From: Nitrospirota bacterium
GTDB taxonomy: Bacteria > Nitrospirota > Thermodesulfovibrionia > Thermodesulfovibrionales > UBA6898
Direction of reading: 5' to 3'
NCBI GenBank assembly: GCA_021787505.1
Contig: JAJYLU010000150.1
Location: 1-5,702, forward strand
Length of the DNA stretch: 5,702 bases
Notes under the pieces: generated by a model
Database searches by the model: none
What the model saw: the letters and a program-made list of their open reading frames with translations, nothing else
What the model was told of the DNA's origin: nothing
Program-made: the position numbers and the translations under genes
Shown here: positions 1 to 4,658 of the stretch, piece after piece
How positions within the stretch are numbered: position 1 is the stretch's first letter
Layout: each line of letters opens with the position of its first letter

Positions 1-1
1 C

Positions 2-73
2 TGGAGAATAGCAAACTCACGTTTATTCATGAAGAAGCCCTGGAGAAAAAAGGCTACCCAGGCAGTCGCGTGA
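2..73 (+). CDS. Possible C-terminal tail of a transposase (partial, 5' end outside window)
   Basis: An open frame enters the window at base 2 and ends at TGA 71-73, giving 23 residues with a very basic stretch (MKKPWRKK). The call rests on position: the stop lies six bases before the first subterminal repeat of the insertion-sequence end, which is where a transposase or its accessory ATPase gene normally ends. The fragment is too short to recognise a family. The frame starting at base 1 is also open (to 142-144) but would cross the proposed element boundary. Confidence is low. Confidence 0.25.
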   Translation, partial: WRIANSRLFMKKPWRKKATQAVA

Positions 74-78
74 TAACC

Positions 79-120
79 GGACATTTCTATTTTGGTAACA
101 ATAGGACATTTCTACTTTGG
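79..120 (+). repeat. Pair of 17-bp direct repeats at the insertion-sequence end
   Basis: The units lie at 79-95 and 104-120 and match at 16 of 17 positions (TATTTT against TACTTT near the 3' end), with an 8-bp spacer. They lie directly inside the proposed element tip and are probably transposase binding sites. The repeat itself is read directly from the sequence; the function is inferred from other insertion sequences. Confidence 0.75.
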
Positions 121-143
121 CTTGACACCCGATCTTCCGCCTG

Positions 144-172
144 TTGACTGCAGTAGGGAAATATGGCATAAT
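144..172 (+). promoter_or_regulatory. Sigma-70-like promoter for the 12-haem cytochrome
   Basis: The -35 box is TTGACT (144-149) and the -10 box is CATAAT (167-172), separated by exactly 17 bp. Each matches the consensus at five of six positions. Transcription would start near 179-180, giving a leader of about 100 nt before the ATG at 280. The -35 box begins 17 bp outside the proposed insertion-sequence tip, so the core promoter appears to belong to the host rather than the element, although any upstream activator site would have been displaced. Confidence 0.6.
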
Positions 173-184
173 GGCGTAAATTTT

Positions 185-230
185 TTTGTACGGCGATAAT
201 TTGTTTTCGCTTGTGCACGCCGTCTACAAA
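185..230 (+). promoter_or_regulatory. Bulged hairpin in the cytochrome mRNA leader
   Basis: TTTGTA (185-190) followed by CGGCG (191-195) can pair with CGCCG (218-222) and TACAAA (225-230). This gives 11 base pairs interrupted by a 2-nt bulge (223-224), around a 22-nt AT-rich loop. It lies wholly within the predicted transcript, starting a few bases after the start point and ending about 40 nt before the ribosome binding site. It has no following T run, so it is not an ordinary terminator. It could stabilise the mRNA or bind a regulator. It does not match a riboswitch class I recognise. Confidence 0.4.
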
Positions 231-279
231 GATATTTCGGGCAGGGAGGCGCTTGAAAATTTTTTCACAAGGAGGAACA

Positions 280-1143
280 ATGAAGGCAGTAAAAAGCAGT
301 AGTCTTCTGATCACGCTTTTCTTCGTCCTGGGAATTTCGGCATTGCTGCTCGTCCCGGCGATCGCTTCGGCACAGGCCGCCTCGTCTCCGGAGCTGGCGG
401 ACACTGACTGTGCCAAATGTCATGCGAAGCCGCCGGCGGACCTCGCGGCAAACGGCGGAAAACACAAGGGAGTCGGATGCACAGGCTGTCACGTCGGCCA
501 TCCGCCCACAGTAAAGGACAACATCCCCAAATGCAGTCAGTGCCACGGAGGCAAACCCCATTTCGAACTAAAGGGATGTCTCGGCTGCCACACGAACCCG
601 CATACTCCGCTGAAGATCTCGTTCGGGGCGAACGTGACGGAGCCATGTCTCACGTGCCACACAGACCAGATCAAGCAGCTCAGGGAACACAAGAGCAAAC
701 ATTCCGCCCTCGGATGCTCGACCTGCCATAATGTGCATGGGAAGATCCCTGAATGCCTGCAATGCCACAAACCGCACTCGGCCGAAATGACCGCCGCCGA
801 ATGCAAGAAGTGCCATAAGCCGCATATGCCGACGGTCGTCACGTATGCATCTGATGTGCCTTCGAAGGATTGCGCAGCATGCCACAAAATGGTCTATGAA
901 ACGCTGACCAACAGCAACGCGAAGCACAAGACGTTCGCCTGCGCGTTTTGTCACCAGGCAAAACACAAGATGATGCCGAAGTGCTCCGACTGTCATGGCG
1001 TACCGCATCCAGCCGGTATCATGGCCAAATTCCCGAAGTGCGGCGAATGCCACAACATCGCCCACGACCTGAACCACTGGCCGGCAAAGGCAGCTGAAAA
1101 GAAGGAAACACCTAAAGAAACAAAAAAGAAGAAGAAACACTAG
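280..1143 (+). CDS. Secreted dodecahaem c-type cytochrome (12 CxxCH)
   Basis: The 287-residue product should carry electrons in the periplasm or at the cell surface. The start is the ATG at 280, preceded by a strong AAGGAGG-like Shine-Dalgarno site (269-275); the frame is open further upstream but lacks such a site. A signal peptide covers residues 1 to about 33 (basic MKAVK, then a hydrophobic core, then an ASAQA-type cleavage site). Twelve CxxCH haem motifs begin at Cys 44, 67, 85, 100, 123, 146, 159, 175, 198, 221, 235 and 254. Fourteen further histidines lie within the haem-bearing region (many in KPH or NPH contexts), enough for bis-His ligation of every haem. The protein ends in a lysine-rich tail from about residue 270. 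No other domain or lipobox is visible. The electron donor and acceptor are unknown. It has its own promoter and terminator and converges on a second multihaem cytochrome. The haem count is certain; I do not recognise a named family. Confidence 0.93.
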   Translation: MKAVKSSSLLITLFFVLGISALLLVPAIASAQAASSPELADTDCAKCHAKPPADLAANGGKHKGVGCTGCHVGHPPTVKDNIPKCSQCHGGKPHFELKGCLGCHTNPHTPLKISFGANVTEPCLTCHTDQIKQLREHKSKHSALGCSTCHNVHGKIPECLQCHKPHSAEMTAAECKKCHKPHMPTVVTYASDVPSKDCAACHKMVYETLTNSNAKHKTFACAFCHQAKHKMMPKCSDCHGVPHPAGIMAKFPKCGECHNIAHDLNHWPAKAAEKKETPKETKKKKKH

Positions 1144-1160
1144 TCGTTCGCTCCTTTTAC

Positions 1161-1193
1161 GCGGGGCCTGTTTCACGACAGGCCCCGCATTTT
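1161..1193 (+). terminator. Rho-independent terminator of the 12-haem cytochrome
   Basis: GCGGGGCCTGT (1161-1171) pairs perfectly with ACAGGCCCCGC (1178-1188), an 11-bp GC-rich stem closed by the 6-nt loop TTCACG. ATTTT follows, with another T-rich run after 1200. It begins 17 bp after the stop codon. It faces the convergent minus-strand gene but lacks an A run on the left side, so it should act mainly on plus-strand transcripts. Confidence 0.88.
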
Positions 1194-1360
1194 CTGGCGC
1201 TTTTTCCCCCTTTCTCTCCCTTCCCGTCCCGCGACGCGACGAGGTCCCGCCGCTGCAATCAGGATGCCTGGAGTTGGCAATTCTGTACGTTTTTCAGCAG
1301 GTCTTCTCTCGCGTATGCAACGCCGTGAAGGGGCTCAAAATAACAACGCCATTGAATTGT

Positions 1361-1455
1361 AAATCCCTCCACATTCCCCTTGCCCGGGGGAGGAATACTT
1401 CCCCTTTTTTGCAAAAAGGCCTGCCTGCCGGTAGGCAGGGGGGAGGGGAGATTTT
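1361..1455. repeat. REP/MITE-like palindromic element
   Basis: The stretch starts AAATCCCTCC and ends GGAGGGGAGATTTT, so its ends form an imperfect inverted repeat. Inside are a bulged hairpin (ATTCCCC at 1373-1379 against GGGGAGGAAT at 1387-1396) and a clean hairpin (CCTTTTT at 1403-1409 against AAAAAGG at 1413-1419, loop TGC). The pattern of C-rich and G-rich arms flanked by AAATC/GATTT resembles non-coding dispersed repeats I associate with Nitrospirota and Desulfobacterota genomes. Only one copy is present in the window, so its repetitive nature is inferred. Confidence 0.5.
1420..1439. repeat. 20-bp near-perfect palindrome nested in the repeat element
   Basis: CCTGCCTGCCGGTAGGCAGG has 7-bp arms, CCTGCCT (1420-1426) and AGGCAGG (1433-1439), around a 6-base GCCGGT centre. 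It sits between AAAAAGG (1413-1419) and a G-rich arm (from 1440) that would otherwise be nearly contiguous, as if inserted into an older palindrome. Similar CTGCCTGCC...GGCAG palindromes recur in many metagenome-derived genomes, where translated readings give strings such as LPAGRQ, as one frame does here. That comparison is from memory and was not searched. Confidence 0.6.
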
Positions 1456-1560
1456 CCGACTACTGCGCAGTCAACGATGAGATTCTTATGTCTCCCCGGA
1501 TGCAATCAACGGGGAAGGGAATCATGCGGGAATAATCAGAGCAGAAAGGGAGGCCGGCTG

Positions 1561-2754
1561 CTATTTTTTATGGCAATTTATGCAGAGCTCACCGGGAGAC
1601 TGCGCGGGGAACCGGAAGAGTCTAACCGAGTCGGTGCTGTGAGGCACGTGGCAGGAAAGGCAGGATAGCTTGATCTTCTGCCCGTCGAGAGATACATGCC
1701 TTCGGGTCTTCAGGGGATGGCCTTTCGCCGAAAAACCGCTTATCGCATGCGGTTCACGGGCGACCTTCGCATGACACTTGAGGCAGACCCTGTTCACACT
1801 CTTCGGGAGCAAGGCTTTGCGGTTCGTCGTATGAGGCCTGTGACATGACATGCACTTGCCGGCCGCCACGGGAGGATGCACATCCTTATGGGAGAATTCT
1901 CCTTTGTCGTGGCAATTGAAGCAGAGTGACGGGACCGCATCGAGAAGGAGCTTTTCCGTGTCCGTTTGATGGGGGCCGTGGCAGCTCATGCACATGCCCG
2001 CGCCCACCGGCGAGTGGACGACCTTCTTCCCGACGATCCTTTTTTCTTTATGACAATTGAAACACAGAGCAGGAACGTCCTTTACCAGGAGTTTCCGGCT
2101 TGCCGAGGCGTGCGGTTCGTGGCAGGAGCCGCAAAGTCCGCCGGCCACAGGGGGATGAGTGCCCTTCTTGCCTGCAAACCTCTTCTTGTCATGGCAGGTA
2201 AAACAAAGCACGGGAACTTTCTCCAGAAGAAGTTTTTTCACTTTACTGCTGTGGGGATTGTGACAGGAGGTACATTTTCCGCTCGCAACAGGAGGATGGA
2301 CCGTCTTGTTTTCGAATTTCGATTTGTCATGGCAATTGAAACATAAATCCGGCAGCTTGGCGATCAGGAGCTTGGGATTATCGGAAGAATGTACGTCGTG
2401 ACACGCGGTACACTGGCCTTCGGCAACCGGAGGATGAATTACCGCTTCGCTGAATTTCTGTTTTTCATGGCATCCCCAGCAGAGGTCGGTCCCCACTGCG
2501 AAAAGGAACTTGCGCGCCTTGGCCTTGTTCGTGTGAGGCTTGGTATGGCAGGCCACACAACCGCCCGTCTTTATTACCGGATGGGAATATTTCCCGGCCA
2601 TCTTGTCCTTGTGGCAGGCCACGCAGACAGGGGGGTCAGCCGAATGGGCATTGCCGGAAGCGCCGATGATGATGAGGGAAAACACGGAGAAGATGAAGAA
2701 AAAACAATAGCGGCGGTGCGGCAGAGATGGTATCTGGTTGAATTTCCGGGTCAT
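1561..2754 (-). CDS. Secreted pentadecahaem cytochrome of doubled-CxxCH modules (15 CxxCH)
   Basis: The 397-residue product is a predicted secreted electron-transfer protein. A signal peptide lies at residues 1 to about 39: basic HRR, a Phe/Ile-rich core at 18-31, and a likely cut after NAHSA. Fifteen CxxCH motifs begin at Cys 44, 66, 92, 115, 138, 161, 184, 208, 231, 255, 278, 301, 324, 365 and 391. From residue 92 the protein is modular. Units of 46-47 residues repeat the pattern LCFNCH, a charged stretch, HPPVA, a Gly-containing turn, CxSCH, xPH, then a leucine-rich KLL segment. Five full copies begin at Cys 92, 138, 184, 231 and 278, followed by degenerate copies. This matches the doubled CxxCH (paired CxxCH) family common in metal-reducing bacteria. 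No beta-barrel or membrane anchor is seen after the signal peptide. The ATG at 2752-2754 is the only start that keeps the signal peptide; its Shine-Dalgarno site (TAGGG) is weak. The partner proteins are unknown. Confidence 0.93.
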   Translation of the reverse strand: MTRKFNQIPSLPHRRYCFFFIFSVFSLIIIGASGNAHSADPPVCVACHKDKMAGKYSHPVIKTGGCVACHTKPHTNKAKARKFLFAVGTDLCWGCHEKQKFSEAVIHPPVAEGQCTACHDVHSSDNPKLLIAKLPDLCFNCHDKSKFENKTVHPPVASGKCTSCHNPHSSKVKKLLLEKVPVLCFTCHDKKRFAGKKGTHPPVAGGLCGSCHEPHASASRKLLVKDVPALCFNCHKEKRIVGKKVVHSPVGAGMCMSCHGPHQTDTEKLLLDAVPSLCFNCHDKGEFSHKDVHPPVAAGKCMSCHRPHTTNRKALLPKSVNRVCLKCHAKVAREPHAISGFSAKGHPLKTRRHVSLDGQKIKLSCLSCHVPHSTDSVRLFRFPAQSPGELCINCHKK

Positions 2755-2767
2755 AAAAATACCCTAC

Positions 2768-2794
2768 ATTATCAAATATGTTGCCTTATGTCAA
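2768..2794 (-). promoter_or_regulatory. Candidate promoter for the 15-haem cytochrome
   Basis: Read on the minus strand, a perfect TTGACA (plus strand 2794-2789) is followed after 15 bp by GATAAT (2773-2768), or after 17 bp by the poorer TAATGT. Either gives a start point near 2759-2761, only 5-7 nt upstream of the ATG at 2754. Transcripts would then be almost leaderless and would truncate the weak TAGGG ribosome site. The boxes are clear, but the geometry makes the assignment uncertain. Confidence 0.4.
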
Positions 2795-2877
2795 CGCAAA
2801 ATGCGCACCGCGAGGATCCGCGGACCGCAGCTTCTCGGTTCTTCCGCAACGAAAAAACGATACGCGCGAGAGAAAAG

Positions 2878-2906
2878 TTTCTATAAGAATCGAATATCCG
2901 TATAAT
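2878..2906 (+). promoter_or_regulatory. Candidate promoter for the glycosyltransferase/PAP2 unit
   Basis: A perfect -10 box TATAAT (2901-2906) lies 17 bp after TTTCTA (2878-2883), a weak -35 that matches consensus at three of six positions. A start near 2913 would place the strong AAGGAGG site at 2942-2948 inside the leader, about 210 nt ahead of the glycosyltransferase ATG. The weak -35 box suggests either a modest promoter or one that needs an activator. Confidence 0.45.
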
Positions 2907-2941
2907 AATGGAGAGCCGTTTGACGGTCCTGAGCACGAAAG

Positions 2942-2948
2942 AAGGAGG
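2942..2948 (+). promoter_or_regulatory. Strong Shine-Dalgarno site for a small ORF
   Basis: AAGGAGG stands 5 nt before the ATG at 2954, close to ideal strength and spacing. No start of the glycosyltransferase itself is this close, so the site points to translation of the small ORF that follows. Confidence 0.5.
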
Positions 2949-2953
2949 CATCC

Positions 2954-3112
2954 ATGGGAGCCGGATCATTACTGCATACCAGACCTGAACTTGCCGGTTC
3001 CCGCCTGGCGGGCTCGCCGATCCCCCCGTCTATCCCCGGAGGGTGCCGCATTTCGGGAATAGATTCCGGCGGATGTGCGGGAGACCGGGCGGGAGAAAGA
3101 CGGGAGCTATAG
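2954..3112 (+). CDS. Possible small protein or leader peptide, 52 aa
   Basis: This ORF starts with ATG 5 nt after a strong AAGGAGG site and ends at TAG 3110-3112, 10 nt before the likely ATG of the glycosyltransferase at 3123. The predicted peptide begins MGAGSLLHTRPELAG. It is rich in Gly, Ser, Pro and Arg, has two Cys residues (both after Gly, in GGC), and has no membrane segment or recognisable domain. The strong start signal, an upstream -10 box and the close 3' junction suggest a translated leader that couples to the next gene, which lacks a well-spaced site of its own. The low-complexity composition argues for a regulatory rather than a structural role, or for a chance ORF in GC-rich leader DNA. 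I do not recognise it. Confidence 0.35.
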   Translation: MGAGSLLHTRPELAGSRLAGSPIPPSIPGGCRISGIDSGGCAGDRAGERREL

Positions 3113-3122
3113 CCTGTCACTG

Positions 3123-4658
3123 ATGCAGAGATTTTTCCTCCCCATTATCATCGTCGCGCTTACACTATCGCTTTTCAGACTCGGCGCCGTAAAACTCTTC
3201 GACGTGGACGAGGCGGTCTTTTCGGAAGCGACCAGAGAGATGGTGATCGACCACAACTGGATCACGCCGACATACAACGGCAACAACCGTTATGACAAAC
3301 CCATCCTTTTTTACTGGCTCATGGCAGGTTCATATGAATTGTTCGGCGTCGATGAGTTCGCCGCGCGTCTGCCGTCCGCCCTCGCCGCCATACTGCTGAC
3401 CGCCGCGCTCTTTTTCTTCTCTGCCCGTGCCGGGAACAAACGGTATAAGGGGTATGCCGCTCTTTCCGCCGTCCTGTCTGTGTACTTTCTCGTCTATTCC
3501 AGGGCCGCGGTGACGGACATGGCGCTGACCCTTTTTATATCGCTTTCGCTCTTCTCCTTCTATCTCTTTTCGGAACAGGACGGGCGAAGGTTCTATCGCG
3601 ACGGCTTCTATCTCTTCTCGGCACTCGCTTTTCTTACGAAAGGGCTCATCGGCATCGTCTTTCCTTTCGGGATCGCACTGGTGTACATGGCGGTAACCGA
3701 GGGCCGCCGTGGCCTGAAAAAGGTCTTTAGCCTCAGGGGGTCCATTCTCTTCCTGGTCGTTGCCGCACCCTGGTATCTTGCCCAACTGCGCATAAACGGT
3801 TGGGAGTTCGTCGACCAGTTCTTCATCAAGCACCATTTCAAGAGATTCACAGACGTCATCTCGGGACACCAGGGTCCGTTTTATTACTATGTGCCGGTAA
3901 TGATTATCGGCCTCTTCCCATGGGTGGCCTTTCTTCCGGCCGGGATCAGGAGCGCGCTGAAGGAGAAGAAAGGGATCTCACTCTTTTCCCTCATCTGGCT
4001 GGGCTTCATATTCCTGTTTTTCTCGCTCTCTACGACGAAACTCCCCAACTACGTGCTTCCGGCGATGCCAGCTGCAGCCCTGCTTATCGGGATGGGGATG
4101 TCGCAGGCTGAGGGGAACTGGAGGCGTTACTCGCATGTGTCAATGGGAGTGCTGGCGGCCGTCCTCGGCGCTGTCTTTTTCATTGCAAGGGGCCGGCTTC
4201 CCGGTTCCGTAGCGCACGATGCAGGATGGCTGTTGCCCCTCGCCGCTATAACCCTTATCATCGCGGGAATCTGCTTCTTCTCGGCCTTCTCCCGCCGCAG
4301 TCATTATGGACCAATCGCGCTCCTCATGACCGCGTTTCTTTTTCTCCTGCTTCTGAAAGGACTGCCTCTTGCCAGCGATTATCTGCAGGGTACGCTTTAC
4401 CGTTACAGCATATATGCGAAAGAAAATCTCCGGCCGGATGAAGGGCTGATCGTCTTCGGGCTGAACAAACCGAGTATAGCCTTTTATTCGGCCCGCAGGA
4501 TCATAACAGCAGACGATAAAAAAGACCTTGTGGCGCTGCCGGAAAACAAGGTGCACTCCATTGCCATCGCCAAGGTCCAGGACATCGGCCTGTTTCAGGG
4601 TTTAGGGTATTATCTGGTAAACCACGATTCACAGTATGCAATTCTTGAGAGAAAATAA
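3123..4658 (+). CDS. ArnT/PMT-like lipid-linked sugar glycosyltransferase (GT83 type)
   Basis: This is a polytopic inner-membrane enzyme, 511 residues from the ATG at 3123. It is expected to move a sugar from a polyprenyl-phosphate donor to an envelope acceptor on the periplasmic face. Family signs, in order: membrane segment 3-20; the acidic loop motif DVDE (27-30), which holds the presumed catalytic Asp, followed by EATREM; YDKP (57-60) in the YNGNNRYDKPILFYW stretch; Asp132 in RAAVTDMALTLF; LTKGLIG (171-177); PWYL (216-219); STTKLPNYVLP (303-313). Several hydrophobic helices run to about 412. A C-terminal periplasmic domain (about 420-511) contains the KPSIAFYSARR segment. The length matches ArnT-type enzymes (about 500-550). 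An in-frame GTG at 3075 would add 16 residues that are hydrophilic and unlike the family; neither start has a well-spaced ribosome site. The gene overlaps a PAP2 phosphatase gene, which suggests lipid A or polyprenyl lipid modification. The sugar and acceptor cannot be told from sequence, so the symbol is left blank. Confidence 0.88.
   Translation: MQRFFLPIIIVALTLSLFRLGAVKLFDVDEAVFSEATREMVIDHNWITPTYNGNNRYDKPILFYWLMAGSYELFGVDEFAARLPSALAAILLTAALFFFSARAGNKRYKGYAALSAVLSVYFLVYSRAAVTDMALTLFISLSLFSFYLFSEQDGRRFYRDGFYLFSALAFLTKGLIGIVFPFGIALVYMAVTEGRRGLKKVFSLRGSILFLVVAAPWYLAQLRINGWEFVDQFFIKHHFKRFTDVISGHQGPFYYYVPVMIIGLFPWVAFLPAGIRSALKEKKGISLFSLIWLGFIFLFFSLSTTKLPNYVLPAMPAAALLIGMGMSQAEGNWRRYSHVSMGVLAAVLGAVFFIARGRLPGSVAHDAGWLLPLAAITLIIAGICFFSAFSRRSHYGPIALLMTAFLFLLLLKGLPLASDYLQGTLYRYSIYAKENLRPDEGLIVFGLNKPSIAFYSARRIITADDKKDLVALPENKVHSIAIAKVQDIGLFQGLGYYLVNHDSQYAILERK

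Larger units (their letters stand above)
1..127. mobile_element. Outer end of an insertion sequence (family unresolved)
   Basis: This stretch looks like the terminal part of an insertion sequence. Two copies of a 17-bp direct repeat, GGACATTTCTATTTTGG at 79-95 and GGACATTTCTACTTTGG at 104-120, differ at one base and are 25 bp apart. The second copy runs straight into CTTGACA (121-127), so read from outside the element would begin TGTCAAG. Repeated subterminal sites that overlap the terminal inverted repeat are known in IS21-like and some IS481-like elements, where they are thought to bind transposase. A short reading frame at 2-73 (ending TGA at 71-73) stops just before the repeats and could be the transposase C-terminus. 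A competing frame from base 1 runs past the proposed boundary to 144 and is less likely. The other end and any target duplication lie outside the window, so the family and exact boundary are inferred. Confidence 0.5.
1144..1560. other. Convergent intergenic region, 417 bp, no credible gene
   Basis: The gap separates the 3' ends of two convergent cytochrome genes. It holds the terminator at 1161-1193, a pyrimidine-rich tract at about 1199-1230, and a palindromic repeat element at 1361-1455. A 10-bp palindrome ACTGCGCAGT lies at 1462-1471. A weak hairpin pairs TCCCCG (1493-1498) with CGGGGA (1510-1515). Short open frames at about 1274-1480 and 1477-1668 have no ribosome binding site or recognisable product; the first simply reads through the palindromes and the second runs into the opposing gene. 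I see no convincing terminator for the minus-strand cytochrome gene here. Confidence 0.7.
2755..3122. other. Divergent intergenic region, 368 bp
   Basis: The region separates the minus-strand cytochrome from the plus-strand glycosyltransferase. It carries a minus-strand promoter candidate (2768-2794), a small hairpin CCGCG/CGCGG (2808-2823), a plus-strand promoter candidate (2878-2906), and a possible 52-codon ORF (2954-3112). GC-rich self-complementary stretches such as CCCGC/GCGGG (3000-3012) fall inside that ORF. A longer open frame from about 2778 has no ribosome site and a composition unlike its neighbours, and is not considered real. Confidence 0.6.

Noticed and set aside
122..127. TTGACA at the insertion-sequence tip as an outward-facing -35 box
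   Set aside because: No -10-like hexamer lies 16-18 bp downstream (bases 144-151 read TTGACTGC), and the TTGACT/CATAAT pair slightly downstream is a much better promoter.
211..279. Upstream TTG start giving 23 extra residues on the 12-haem cytochrome
   Set aside because: It would put a charged, non-signal extension before a clean signal peptide, whereas the ATG at 280 has a strong Shine-Dalgarno site at proper spacing.
1274..1668. Two short plus-strand open frames in the convergent gap
   Set aside because: They have no ribosome site or recognisable protein; one translates the palindromic repeat and the other runs antisense into the cytochrome gene.
1777..2484. Regularly spaced repeats resembling a CRISPR-like array
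   Set aside because: The period is about 140 bp, the units are diverged, and they encode in-frame haem-binding modules.
1966..2886. Plus-strand open frames antisense to the 15-haem cytochrome
   Set aside because: They are open only because of the repetitive coding sequence on the other strand, and they lack start signals and family features.
2778..3062. 94-codon plus-strand frame in the divergent region
   Set aside because: It begins without a ribosome site, crosses the promoter candidate, and overlaps the better-supported small ORF in another frame.
2913..3122. Riboswitch in the glycosyltransferase leader
   Set aside because: Only short local hairpins were found, and no known aptamer core could be recognised.
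3330..3869. 179-codon minus-strand frame inside the glycosyltransferase gene
   Set aside because: It is antisense to a well-supported membrane enzyme, and its charged, low-complexity product is typical of a shadow frame.
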